From contig NZ_JABWSY010000001.1 of assembly GCF_013396335.1 (NCBI RefSeq), positions 248,001 through 312,000 of the forward strand: a stretch of DNA of 64,000 bases. Direction: 5' to 3'. The DNA is from Bacillus sp. EB106-08-02-XG196. GTDB lineage: Bacteria > Bacillota > Bacilli > Bacillales > Cytobacillaceae. Under the pieces are notes generated by a model that worked only from the letters and a program-made list of their open reading frames with translations, ran no database searches and was not told the DNA's origin. Numbering within the stretch: the stretch's first letter is position 1; each line of letters begins with the position of its first letter. The position numbers were made by a program, and so were the translations under genes. Shown here piece after piece: positions 1-9,935 of this stretch.

Positions 1-1995
<1,995 letters not shown>

Positions 1996-2018
1996 GATTA
2001 TCCTCCTAACGCAAACTC

Positions 2019-2804
2019 TTACGCTTCTTGCCCAACTGTTTCATCTTCGATTCCGAGCTCTTGCTTGATCCAGTCATATCCTTCTGCTTCTAAGCGTTGT
2101 GCTAGTTCTGGTCCGCCTGATTTCACAATACGTCCCTGCATCATAACGTGCACATAGTCAGGAGTGATATAATTTAAAAGTCGTTGATAGTGAGTAATAA
2201 CTAAACAGCCAAATTCTTCTCCACGCATTTGATTGATTCCTTTTGAAACAACCTTTAGGGCATCAATATCTAATCCTGAGTCAATTTCGTCTAAAATGGC
2301 GATTTTTGGCTCAAGCATCATTAATTGAAGAATTTCATTACGCTTCTTCTCTCCACCTGAAAATCCTTCATTTAAATAGCGTTGTGCCATATCAAGATCC
2401 ATTTCAAGGAATTCCATCTGCTTATCCATTTTGCGAATAAATTTCATTAGTGAAATTTCATTTCCTTCGCCAAGACGGCTGTTAAGGGCAGAACGTAAGA
2501 AATCCGCATTTGTAACCCCGTTAATTTCACTTGGATATTGCATTGCTAAAAATAGGCCAGCACGAGCTCGCTCGTCTACTTCCATTTCAAGAACGTTTTG
2601 ATCGTCTAGAGTAATATTTCCGCTCGTTACTTCATATTTTGGATGACCCATAATAGCAGAAGATAAAGTAGATTTACCAGTACCATTTGGTCCCATGATT
2701 GCGTGAATTTCTCCACCTTTTATTTCAAGGTTTACACCTTTTAAAATTTCTTTTCCATCAATTTCTACATGTAAATCTTTGATCGTTAATGTTGATCCAG
2801 CCAT
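2019..2804 (-). CDS. sufC: Fe-S cluster assembly ATPase SufC
   Basis: A 261-residue soluble ABC-type ATPase that drives conformational changes of the SufBCD scaffold. Walker A is GPNGTGKST (about residues 39-47), the ABC signature is FSGGEKKR (about 149-156), and the Walker B region ends in AILDEIDSGLD. As usual for SufC, no transmembrane partner is encoded nearby; sufD follows directly. A strong GGAGGTATATAT site precedes the ATG. It is the first gene of the operon and is transcribed from the promoter region at about 2860-2890. Confidence 0.96.
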   Translation of the reverse strand: MAGSTLTIKDLHVEIDGKEILKGVNLEIKGGEIHAIMGPNGTGKSTLSSAIMGHPKYEVTSGNITLDDQNVLEMEVDERARAGLFLAMQYPSEINGVTNADFLRSALNSRLGEGNEISLMKFIRKMDKQMEFLEMDLDMAQRYLNEGFSGGEKKRNEILQLMMLEPKIAILDEIDSGLDIDALKVVSKGINQMRGEEFGCLVITHYQRLLNYITPDYVHVMMQGRIVKSGGPELAQRLEAEGYDWIKQELGIEDETVGQEA

Positions 2805-2861
2805 ATATATACCTCCGCAAAGATAATTTTGTATCTTGTAGCCTATAACGCCGGCCGCAAA

Positions 2862-2890
2862 ATTCTATTCTCACTTTATTCTCATTACAA
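2862..2890 (-). promoter_or_regulatory. Candidate sigma-A promoter of the suf operon
   Basis: Read on the minus strand, TTGTAA (2890-2885) and TAGAAT (2867-2862) are separated by exactly 17 bp, about 60 bp upstream of the sufC start. Both hexamers deviate from consensus by one or two bases. The rest of the 2805-3180 gap is AT-rich and shows nothing else I can name. Confidence 0.5.
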
Positions 2891-3187
2891 TCTTATAACA
2901 AATCGAATGTGTTAGCAACTTATAAACAGTATTAACTTTTATGAAAAGTTAAAGAAATTAATTTTCACTAAACACAAACCAATTGAGAATGAATAAGTAG
3001 ACAAGATGTGTTTGTATTATAATAAATTCAGAATTTTAAAACATGTGACCGCTTTATGTATTCACATACGAATAAAATCATAACGTATTTATCTCTATTT
3101 TGCCAAGACTTCCTCATTATTATTTCCTACCTATTTTTACCTATTTAATTGATTTCATGTAAGCTAAATTTTTTAAAATAGAAGAAA

Positions 3188-3211
3188 GCCAGTAAGTTCT
3201 ACTTAACTGGC
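3188..3211 (-). terminator. Rho-independent terminator after metQ
   Basis: On the minus strand a GCCAGT...ACTGGC stem, extended by AAGT/ACTT with a bulged T, is followed by a T-rich tract. It begins about 28 bp beyond the metQ stop. Confidence 0.75.
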
Positions 3212-3238
3212 TTTTTCCGACTTTCTATATATTATTTC

Positions 3239-4066
3239 TTATTCAGAAACCGTTACCGCACCTTGGTATTTTTCAAGAATGAAATCTTGGATTTCCTTTG
3301 AGCGAAGGACTTCAACAAGAGCCTTGATTTCTTCTCGGTCTTTATCCTCTGATCGGACAACTACTAGGTTTGCAGGTACAACATCATCACCTTCAAATGC
3401 AATTCCATACTTTCCGATGTCAACATTGCCTTCTAATGCGTAGTTCGTATTAATAACCACTGCATCCCCTTCACCACTTTCGAATGAAGTAGCTAATAAT
3501 TTTGCTTCAATTAATGTTGAGAAATCAAGATTCTTTGGATTTTCAACAATATCCTCAACTCTTGCATTTGCGCCAACGCCTTCTTTAAGCTTAATTAAAC
3601 CTTCTTTTTCAAAAATCGGTAAAATTCGTCCATGGTCACTTAGTGAGTCACTCATAATAATTTTTGCACCATTTGGAAGGTCTTTCAAGCTTTTATATTC
3701 TTTAGAATAAATACCGATAGGTTCTTTATGAATTTCACCAACACTTACAAAATCAAAATCCTTATTTTCCTCCATTTGCAAGGCTAAATACCCTGGTGTT
3801 TGGAAATAGTTTGCATCAAGGTCTTTATCTCTTAACGTTACGTTTGGAAGAATATAGTCTTGAAAAACCTGTACTTCTAAATCAATACCTTTTTCCTTTA
3901 ATAAGGGTTTTGCCGCGTCTAGCACTTCCGCATGTGGTACAGCAGATGCACCAACAACTAATTTCTTGTTACCAGCTGAATCTGATGAATCGTCTTTTTC
4001 ACCACCGCAAGCTGTTAATGCGATTGCTAAAATTGCTAATACTATAAAACTAATTATTTTTTTCAT
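3239..4066 (-). CDS. metQ: Methionine ABC transporter substrate-binding lipoprotein MetQ
   Basis: A 275-residue NlpA/MetQ-family lipoprotein that binds methionine at the outer face of the membrane. The N-terminus is a signal peptide ending in the lipobox LTAC (Cys about 20). The mature part shows the family motifs GASAVPHAEVLD, DYILPNVTL and DANYFQTPGYL. It is the last gene of metN-metI-metQ, 18 bp after metI, and is followed by a terminator. It corresponds to B. subtilis yusA. Expression should fall when SAM is plentiful because of the leader riboswitch at 5932-6040. Confidence 0.93.
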   Translation of the reverse strand: MKKIISFIVLAILAIALTACGGEKDDSSDSAGNKKLVVGASAVPHAEVLDAAKPLLKEKGIDLEVQVFQDYILPNVTLRDKDLDANYFQTPGYLALQMEENKDFDFVSVGEIHKEPIGIYSKEYKSLKDLPNGAKIIMSDSLSDHGRILPIFEKEGLIKLKEGVGANARVEDIVENPKNLDFSTLIEAKLLATSFESGEGDAVVINTNYALEGNVDIGKYGIAFEGDDVVPANLVVVRSEDKDREEIKALVEVLRSKEIQDFILEKYQGAVTVSE

Positions 4067-4084
4067 CTTCTTACTCTCCTCCAG

Positions 4085-4750
4085 TTATCGTTTATCTGTT
4101 TTCTTTGTAAAATAATCTCCAATAAATTGGATAATAAATACCAATATTAATATCGCAACCGTTGCAACTAGCGTAACAATTGGTCTGTTGCGCTGAAAAC
4201 CTTCAAGATACGCGAAATGTCCAAGTCCGCCAGCACCAATGACCCCGGCCATTGCAGTAAAGCCAACTAGCGAAATAGCTGTGACTGTAATCCCTGAAAT
4301 TAATGCCGGCAATGATTCCGGTATTAGGACTTTAAATATGAGATGACCATGTGTTGCACCCATCGATTGTGATGCCTCAATAACACCTTTATCGATTTCC
4401 CTAAGAGCGATTTCTACCATACGTGCATAAAAAGGAGCTGCACCAATAATTAGCGCCGGTAGGGCCGCATTGGCACCGAGGATAGTATCAAGCAAAAATT
4501 TTGTAAACGGAATTAATAAAATGATTAAGATAATAAACGGGATGGATCTGAAAATATTTACAAAGCTTCCAATGATGACATTTATAGTCCGATTCGCCCA
4601 TAAATTCCCTTCCGCCGTTAAAAATAATAGCAGACCGAGAAGCAACCCTAAGACAAATGTGGCAAACACTGAAATGGAAGTCATATAAATGGTTTCACTT
4701 GTTGCAGCTAATAAATTTTCCCATTTTACTATTTCCATAAAGTCAGCCAT
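4085..4750 (-). CDS. metI: Methionine ABC transporter permease MetI
   Basis: A 221-residue inner-membrane permease with about five hydrophobic helices. The cytoplasmic EAA-type loop is visible as EASQSMGATHGHLIFKVLIP (about residues 130-150), which contacts the MetN ATPase. Its start overlaps the 3' end of metN by 8 bp, consistent with translational coupling. It corresponds to B. subtilis yusB. Length and topology fit the MetI family. Confidence 0.93.
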   Translation of the reverse strand: MADFMEIVKWENLLAATSETIYMTSISVFATFVLGLLLGLLLFLTAEGNLWANRTINVIIGSFVNIFRSIPFIILIILLIPFTKFLLDTILGANAALPALIIGAAPFYARMVEIALREIDKGVIEASQSMGATHGHLIFKVLIPESLPALISGITVTAISLVGFTAMAGVIGAGGLGHFAYLEGFQRNRPIVTLVATVAILILVFIIQFIGDYFTKKTDKR

Positions 4751-5768
4751 TACTGATCACCTCCACTCCGATTTGCTGAGAATGAATATAATCAATGGCT
4801 TTCTGTATTTCGTTCGCTTGTCCATCCAAATGGATAAATAATGTTCCATATGATCCGTTTTGCGTGTGCGAAATTTTCCCTTGAAGGATATTTACAATAA
4901 CATCATAATCTCGGACGATATTTGTGATTAATGGCTGTTCTGTTGATTCCCCAACAAACGAAAGCTGGACCACCTTCCCTTGTGGAAAAAGTTCAAGTAG
5001 GTGTTCAATTGTTTCTCTGGTTTCTTCAGGTTCAGTAACCTGCTGGACAAATCGTTTCGTAATTGGCTGCTGCGGATGTTTAAACACATCCAAAACAGAA
5101 CCGAGTTCGACGATTTTCCCACTTTCCATCACCGCAACCCGGTGACAGATTTTTCGAATGACATGCATTTCATGTGTAATTAAGACAATCGTTAAACCAA
5201 GACGTTTATTGATATCTACTAACAATTCCAAAATGGAATCTGTTGTTTGCGGATCAAGAGCTGATGTTGCTTCATCACAAAGCAGTACTTTAGGATTATT
5301 GGCAAGTGCCCTAGCAATACCAACCCGTTGCTTTTGTCCACCGCTAAGCTGTGATGGAAACGCATTTTCTCTTCCCTCTAGGCCTACTAGCTTAACTAGC
5401 TCAGCGACCTTTTTCTTTCTTTGCGGTCCGTTTACTCCAGCAATTTCTAATGGAAATGCGATATTCTCACTAACTGTCCTTGACCAAAGCAGATTAAAAT
5501 GCTGAAAGATCATACTAATTTCCTGACGTGCTTTTCTGAGTTGACTGCCTTTAATTTTTGATATAACCCTTCCAGCAACCGTAACAGAACCTGCTGTTGG
5601 AAGCTCTAGCCCATTGAGCATTCGTATTAAGGTACTTTTACCAGCACCGCTATATCCGATTACACCAAAAATTTCTCCTTCTTTTATTTCTAAATTTACA
5701 TCATCGACTGCTTTGAGCTGTCCCTGTTTAGAAGGGAACACTTTTTGGACATCTTTTATAGAAATCAT
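4743..5768 (-). CDS. metN: Methionine ABC transporter ATP-binding protein MetN
   Basis: The ATPase subunit of the methionine importer. I place the start at the ATG at 5768 (protein MISIKDVQ), which has an AGGTGATGG site just upstream; the frame is open 13 codons further but without a better site. Walker A is GYSGAGKST, the signature is LSGGQKQR, and Walker B is VLLCDEATSALDP. After about residue 250 there is a C-terminal NIL/ACT-like domain typical of MetN, which senses intracellular methionine. It is the first gene of the operon and lies behind an S-box leader. Confidence 0.94.
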   Translation of the reverse strand: MISIKDVQKVFPSKQGQLKAVDDVNLEIKEGEIFGVIGYSGAGKSTLIRMLNGLELPTAGSVTVAGRVISKIKGSQLRKARQEISMIFQHFNLLWSRTVSENIAFPLEIAGVNGPQRKKKVAELVKLVGLEGRENAFPSQLSGGQKQRVGIARALANNPKVLLCDEATSALDPQTTDSILELLVDINKRLGLTIVLITHEMHVIRKICHRVAVMESGKIVELGSVLDVFKHPQQPITKRFVQQVTEPEETRETIEHLLELFPQGKVVQLSFVGESTEQPLITNIVRDYDVIVNILQGKISHTQNGSYGTLFIHLDGQANEIQKAIDYIHSQQIGVEVISNG

Positions 5769-5887
5769 TCCATCACCTACTTTTATCCAATTAAAAATGA
5801 ATTGCAAAAACTCTAACCAGATTGTACCGCTTAAATATAGGGTTTGATTGTTTTCAGAAAAACATTCTTATATTAAAAAATTAAAAA

Positions 5888-5912
5888 GCCTTTCTGCATA
5901 GGGCAGAAAGGC
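5888..5912 (-). terminator. Riboswitch-controlled terminator of the metNIQ leader
   Basis: On the minus strand a GCCTTTCTGC...GCAGAAAGGC stem is followed by TTTTTAA. It lies directly downstream of the SAM aptamer and upstream of metN, so it is the regulated terminator of the leader. Confidence 0.88.
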
Positions 5913-5931
5913 ATTATAAATAAAGACCTTT

Positions 5932-6040
5932 CTCCCATCTTCCAAAGCAATCGCTTTGTGTGAATTGGCACCATTTCAATATAAATATTGACGGTTGCCG
6001 GGCTTCATCGGGCACATCCCTCCACCTCTCTTGATAAGAG
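5932..6040 (-). promoter_or_regulatory. SAM-I (S-box) riboswitch of metNIQ
   Basis: Read on the minus strand the leader shows the conserved S-box blocks: CTTATCAAGAG at the 5' side, AGGTGGAGGGA, GATGAAGCCCGGCAACC, and GGTGCCAATTC. P1 pairs CTCTTATC (6040-6033) with GATGGGAG (5939-5932). SAM binding would stabilise P1 and allow the downstream terminator to form, shutting off methionine uptake. Assignment rests on the well-known S-box consensus. Confidence 0.95.
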
Positions 6041-6173
6041 CTATAGCATTCTATATTTAATTAACACGTTCACGGATTAAAGCAATCATTTTAGTACGAA
6101 AGTAATCTTATCACGGATAAAAAGTAGTGTCAAACAAATTTTCTTCATATTTTGAATAAACATTAATCTTACT

Positions 6174-7490
6174 TTATGCTTTTGCTTTTATGGAAGAAAC
6201 ACCTGTGGCAGCCTCAATCGCTGATTCTAGATCTTCGATCAGGTCCTCCACATTCTCAATGCCAATGGAAAGTCGAATTAAATCCTCAGAAACACCCGCT
6301 GACTTTAGTCCTTCTGCATCTAGCTGCTGGTGAGTAGTGCTGGCAGGATGGATAATTAAGCTTTTTGCATCGCCAACATTCGCTACATGGGCGAAAAGTG
6401 TAATCGAATCAATTAATTTTGCTCCTGCATCTCTTCCACCTTTTATACCAAAAACAATCATAGATCCTGCACCCTTAGGTAAATACTTACTTGCCAATTC
6501 ATAGTCAGGATGTGAAGTGTGACCAGGATAAGATACCCACTCTACTGCAGGATGCTTTTCTAAATAATCCACTACTTCCTTGGTATTAGCAACATGTTCC
6601 TTCATTCTGACATGCAGGGTTTCAAGACCAAGCGTGAATTGAAACGCGTTTTGTGGGCTTAATGCAGGTCCTAAATCACGTAATAACTGAACACGTGCTT
6701 TAATAATATAGGCAACAGCACCTAATGCTTCAGCATATACAAGATCATGATAACTCGGGTCAGGAGTAGTAAAACCAGGGAATTTTGGTGAATTCCAATC
6801 AAACTTTCCTCCATCCACAATAACTCCGCCTGTTGAAGTGCCATTCCCTAAAAGCCATTTCGTCGCTGAATGAATCACAATATCTGCGCCATATTCTATC
6901 GGTCTGCACAGATAAGGGGTAGCAAAGGTATTATCAATAATTAATGGAACACCTGCTTCATGGGCAATTTCTGCTACTTTTTCAATATCAAGAACTCTTA
7001 AAGACGGATTACCAATCGTCTCAGCAAATACAGCTTTTGTTTTATCATTGATTGCTGCGCGGAAGTTTTCAGGGTCTTCTGGGTCAACAAACTTAACCTT
7101 GATTCCATATTTAGGGAGCGTAACAGCGAATAAATTGTATGTTCCACCATATAAATTGGATGCAGAAACGATTTCATCACCCGCTTCAGCAATATTTAAG
7201 ATTGCCAAAGTAATCGCGGCCATACCGCTCGCAACCGCTAGAGCCCCTACTCCACCTTCCAACAGAGCAACTCTTTCTTCGAAAACCGTTGTTGTCGGAT
7301 TATGGATTCGAGTATATATGTATCCAGTTTCTTTTAACGCAAAAAGATTTGCTGCATGTTCCGTATTTTTAAATTGGTAGGCATTATTTTGGTAAATCGG
7401 TACGGCCCGTGCTCCTGTTACTGGGTCTGGTGCCAATCCGCCGTGAACACTCAAAGTTTCAAAACGATAATTTTTTTGATTTTCCCCCAT
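6174..7490 (-). CDS. metY: O-acetylhomoserine sulfhydrylase / homocysteine synthase (MetY-like)
   Basis: A 438-residue PLP enzyme of the Cys/Met metabolism family that makes homocysteine from O-acetylhomoserine and sulfide in the cytosol. The N-terminal [18 protein letters not shown] and the mid-protein [13 protein letters not shown] (with the PLP lysine) are signature stretches of the OAH/OAS sulfhydrylase branch, and the length of about 430 is typical of that branch (MetB/MetC are nearer 380). The start has a GGAGGAG site. It is a single-gene unit with its own S-box riboswitch. MetZ-like use of O-succinylhomoserine cannot be excluded from sequence alone. Confidence 0.9.
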   Translation of the reverse strand: MGENQKNYRFETLSVHGGLAPDPVTGARAVPIYQNNAYQFKNTEHAANLFALKETGYIYTRIHNPTTTVFEERVALLEGGVGALAVASGMAAITLAILNIAEAGDEIVSASNLYGGTYNLFAVTLPKYGIKVKFVDPEDPENFRAAINDKTKAVFAETIGNPSLRVLDIEKVAEIAHEAGVPLIIDNTFATPYLCRPIEYGADIVIHSATKWLLGNGTSTGGVIVDGGKFDWNSPKFPGFTTPDPSYHDLVYAEALGAVAYIIKARVQLLRDLGPALSPQNAFQFTLGLETLHVRMKEHVANTKEVVDYLEKHPAVEWVSYPGHTSHPDYELASKYLPKGAGSMIVFGIKGGRDAGAKLIDSITLFAHVANVGDAKSLIIHPASTTHQQLDAEGLKSAGVSEDLIRLSIGIENVEDLIEDLESAIEAATGVSSIKAKA

Positions 7491-7529
7491 ACTAACACTC
7501 CTCCATTTTTTTAATACTGAAACAGAAAA

Positions 7530-7551
7530 CCCCCTCTTTAAGAAGAGGGGG
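7530..7551 (-). terminator. Riboswitch-controlled terminator upstream of metY
   Basis: On the minus strand CCCCCTCTT...AAGAGGGGG forms a 9-bp perfect stem with a 4-nt loop, followed by TTTTC. It lies between the SAM aptamer and metY. Confidence 0.88.
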
Positions 7552-7557
7552 TCTCTC

Positions 7558-7659
7558 TTCTTATCTGCCAGAGTAGTAACTCTGCTGGAATTAGCACCGT
7601 GTTGTCAAACCGGTTGCCGGGCATCGCAGGGCCAGTCCCTCCGCCTCTCTGGATAAGAA
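7558..7659 (-). promoter_or_regulatory. SAM-I (S-box) riboswitch of metY
   Basis: The minus strand reads TTCTTATCCAGAGAGGCGG, then AGGGACTGGCCC, GATGCCCGGCAACC, and GGTGCTAATTCC: the S-box core. P1 is a perfect 8-bp pairing of TTCTTATC (7659-7652) with GATAAGAA (7565-7558). This is the second S-box within 2 kb; its helices P3 and P4 differ in sequence from the first, so the two are not a recent tandem copy. Confidence 0.95.
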
Positions 7660-7752
7660 TTTATTGAATTGTAAAATTAATTGAATATTTTAAAAGAATA
7701 ATACACTAAATCATGGAAATCTTCAATACCTTTTAAAAATAATTCCAATAAA

Positions 7753-7775
7753 AAACAGATACCAAGTATCTGTTT
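7753..7775 (-). terminator. Terminator after the yusE-like gene
   Basis: AAACAGATAC...GTATCTGTTT, a perfect 10-bp stem with a 3-nt loop, touches the stop codon of the thioredoxin-like gene. On the minus strand it runs into TTTTTATTGG. Confidence 0.7.
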
Positions 7776-8083
7776 TAATTAAAATGATGTTTTATTTTTT
7801 CATATAAGAACGGAACGGATTGAAAAGCATAGATTGTATCTGCTATCTCACCATTTTTTATAAAAATAAGGCAGGGAACACTTTCAATACCAAACTGAAT
7901 CGCCAGATCTGAGTGATAATTCAAATTGACTTTTCCGATTTCTACATCAACCATTTTCTCAATAATTTGCAGCATTCTTGATGCTACCTGACAAGTACCA
8001 CATAAAGGGGTATAGAAGTAAATGAGTCCGGATGAATGATTTTTTAAGAATGATGATACTTCATCAAGGTTCCATTCGTTCAT
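7775..8083 (-). CDS. yusE: Thioredoxin-like protein (YusE-type)
   Basis: A 102-residue single-domain thioredoxin-fold protein. The redox motif is CGTC in FYTPLCGTCQVA (about residues 25-36) and the cis-proline loop is visible as ESVPCLIF. It would act as a small cytosolic disulfide reductase, but its partner is unknown. It follows the Toprim gene with a 3-bp gap and has only a weak ribosome site inside that gene (GATGGGT), so translation is probably coupled. Gene order with yusF, yusG, gcvH and yusI matches B. subtilis; the symbol rests on that synteny and on the fold. Confidence 0.8.
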   Translation of the reverse strand: MNEWNLDEVSSFLKNHSSGLIYFYTPLCGTCQVASRMLQIIEKMVDVEIGKVNLNYHSDLAIQFGIESVPCLIFIKNGEIADTIYAFQSVPFLYEKIKHHFN

Positions 8084-8086
8084 TTT

Positions 8087-8446
8087 TTAACCCATCTCTA
8101 AAAATTCAGAATGAACATCGATATTAGCGCCTAAAAGAACGGTAGCTAGATGGTACACTGGAGCAGTTGCTACTTCGCGGTACATTCTGTCTATATAGAT
8201 ATGTTCTGCTTGAGGGAACTCCCTTTTCAATTGTTTGCGTAGCTTTTCACCAGCATCATCAGCATCAACAAGGATATAGACCTCTTTATCTTCGAGAGAA
8301 TCAATTAATTCATCCAATTTTGACATACTAATGGTACCATTTGTACAAACAATGTCCATCGGTTCTTTCAGGATACTTTTTACCTTTTTCTTATCTGATT
8401 TTCCTTCAACAATCAGAACTTTATCACCATACGTGTCATTCATCAT
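8087..8446 (-). CDS. yusF: Small Toprim-domain protein (YusF-type)
   Basis: A 119-residue stand-alone Toprim domain. The acidic motifs are visible: the glutamate in VLIVEGKSDKKKV (about residues 9-21) and the DxD in YILVDADDAGEKLR. Such domains occur in primases, topoisomerases and RNase M5-like maturases, so a nucleic-acid metal-dependent activity is likely but the substrate is not known. The C-terminal TAPVYHLATVLLG region follows the YusF pattern. Two adjacent ATG codons are possible starts; AGGTGATGA lies upstream of both. Confidence 0.8.
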   Translation of the reverse strand: MMNDTYGDKVLIVEGKSDKKKVKSILKEPMDIVCTNGTISMSKLDELIDSLEDKEVYILVDADDAGEKLRKQLKREFPQAEHIYIDRMYREVATAPVYHLATVLLGANIDVHSEFLEMG

Positions 8447-8573
8447 TCATCACCTATACAATAGAAAGTTATTTGTTGATGTTAACATATTCAATAAATT
8501 TAATAACGTGTCTATATGTTAACTATACCATGATAAACCTTTTGATAACAGGTGTTTGCTTATAGTACTTGTA

Positions 8574-8813
8574 CTAGCACCATCCACCATCATCACAATC
8601 GGTATATTTAGCATCTGGTTGTTCCGTAATTGTCATATTCTGAAAAATCTTCCGCTGTTCTACTTCAAATCGTTGATCTAATTGAAAAGTCATGTCCCCT
8701 GGTAACTGTATCTTTCCTATGGAGGTATTATCAAGAAATAATTCCATCTCACCATTTTTCATTTTTCCAACAACTCGATCTGTCACATCAATTTTCTGTT
8801 GTTTCAATGTCAT
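8574..8813 (-). CDS. yusG: YusG-like small protein of unknown function
   Basis: A 79-residue protein preceded by a strong AAAAGGGGATC site. I recognise it mainly from its place between the Toprim gene and gcvH, which matches B. subtilis yusG. The C-terminus is unusual, rich in Asp, Cys and Gly (about YTDCDDGGWC), and could bind a metal, though this is speculation. No membrane segment or signal peptide. The gap of 127 bp to the next gene (8447-8573) contains nothing I can identify. Confidence 0.65.
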   Translation of the reverse strand: MTLKQQKIDVTDRVVGKMKNGEMELFLDNTSIGKIQLPGDMTFQLDQRFEVEQRKIFQNMTITEQPDAKYTDCDDGGWC

Positions 8814-8896
8814 TCCAAGATCCCCTTTTGTAAAAGTTTATTCTAGTATCCCCTAGATTTAGAATATACAAGTTGCGAAATTTTCCCATAAAAAAA

Positions 8897-8917
8897 ACAC
8901 CTTGAGGATCAAGGTGT
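8897..8917 (-). terminator. Terminator after gcvH
   Basis: ACACCTTGA...TCAAGGTGT is a perfect 9-bp stem with loop GGA (fourth base shared), followed on the minus strand by a run of eight T. It lies 11 bp beyond the gcvH stop. Confidence 0.88.
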
Positions 8918-8927
8918 CTAGGTACTA

Positions 8928-9311
8928 TTAGTCTTCTTTAATCATTGCTTCATATTGTTCTGCTGTCATTAAGTTGTCCAATTCACTGCTATTAGAAGGC
9001 TCAATGACAATCATCCAAGCTTTTTCATATGGAGATTCGTTTACGAATTCAGGACTGTCACTTAAATCTTCATTCACCTCAACAACCTTACCACTTAGCG
9101 GCGCATATAATTCAGAAACTGTTTTCACAGATTCAACACTGCCAAAAGGCTCATCAGCAGTCACTTCATCGCCAACTTCAGGAAGCTCAACAAAAACGAT
9201 ATCACCTAGCTCAGATTGTGCAAAATGAGTGATTCCTACACGGACTGTTTCTCCTTCAAGTTTTACCCACTCATGTTCTTCAGAATAACGCAATTCCTTT
9301 GGTGTAGTCAT
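8928..9311 (-). CDS. gcvH: Glycine cleavage system H protein
   Basis: A 127-residue lipoyl carrier protein that shuttles the aminomethyl group between the P, T and L proteins and, in Bacillus, also serves as the entry point for lipoic acid assembly. The lipoylation lysine is in [16 protein letters not shown] (about residue 63). Length, the N-terminal RYSEEHEWV and the C-terminal [11 protein letters not shown] fit GcvH closely. It sits apart from gcvT/gcvP, as in B. subtilis, which agrees with its separate lipoyl-relay role. GGAGG precedes the start. Confidence 0.96.
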   Translation of the reverse strand: MTTPKELRYSEEHEWVKLEGETVRVGITHFAQSELGDIVFVELPEVGDEVTADEPFGSVESVKTVSELYAPLSGKVVEVNEDLSDSPEFVNESPYEKAWMIVIEPSNSSELDNLMTAEQYEAMIKED

Positions 9312-9398
9312 TACAAAATCCCTCCATTATTTTCTAAAAATCAATGATCGACATAAATCGATTTTACCTTAATTACTTTTTGAAAAGTATAGATATGC

Positions 9399-9755
9399 TC
9401 ATAACCACATTTTCTCATACTCTTCTTCTTTAAAACCTACTGTTACCTTTTCCCCATCCGTTAATAATGGTCTTTTGATTAGCATCCCATCCGAGGCTAA
9501 CAAATCTAGCAGCTCATCTTCTGAAGCAGTGGATATTTTATCCTTAATCCCCAGTTCACGATACTTTTGCCCGCTTGTATTAAAGAACTTCTTTAATTCA
9601 AGGCTGCTTTTTTCGTAATAATCCTGAAGTTCTGCCTTAGTCGGTGGGTTTTCAACAATATGTATTTCTTTGTAGGCAAGCTGATGTGCATCCAGCCATT
9701 TCTTTGCATTTCGACATGTACCACATTTCGGATACCAGTAAAAAGTAAGAGACAT
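9399..9755 (-). CDS. yusI: ArsC/Spx-family thioredoxin-fold protein (YusI-type)
   Basis: A 118-residue member of the arsenate reductase-like ArsC/Spx family. I choose the ATG at 9755 (MSLTFYWYPKCGTC) because AAAGGAGGGGGAACAG precedes it; the upstream in-frame extension has no comparable site. The CGTC motif lies at about residues 10-13. The conserved Arg-Pro in MLIKRPLLTDG near the C-terminus is typical. It could be a redox protein or an Spx-like RNA polymerase-binding factor; family and synteny do not decide this. Confidence 0.82.
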   Translation of the reverse strand: MSLTFYWYPKCGTCRNAKKWLDAHQLAYKEIHIVENPPTKAELQDYYEKSSLELKKFFNTSGQKYRELGIKDKISTASEDELLDLLASDGMLIKRPLLTDGEKVTVGFKEEEYEKMWL

Positions 9756-9894
9756 CTGTTCCCCCTCCTTTGCACAAAACATCAATGACATCATTCGTCA
9801 CTTGAATAGTAACATAACAGGAAAAAAAGTAAAAATGCTTCCCTTACAAAAATTCGACTAAATCTGCGAATTTCCTGCTAAACCAACAGAAAAA

Positions 9895-9926
9895 TTTAGA
9901 CTCCCAACAAACGCCGGGAGCCTAAA
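9895..9926 (-). terminator. Terminator of the fadN-fadA-fadE operon
   Basis: On the minus strand TTTAGGCTCCC pairs with GGGAGTCTAAA (one G-T wobble), followed by TTTTTC. It begins 10 bp beyond the fadE stop. Confidence 0.85.
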
Positions 9927-9935
9927 GTTTATCCA

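Noticed and set aside
7048..7380. 110-codon plus-strand frame opposite metY
   Set aside because: Antisense shadow; low-complexity Ser/Ala text, no ribosome site, metY is clearly real.
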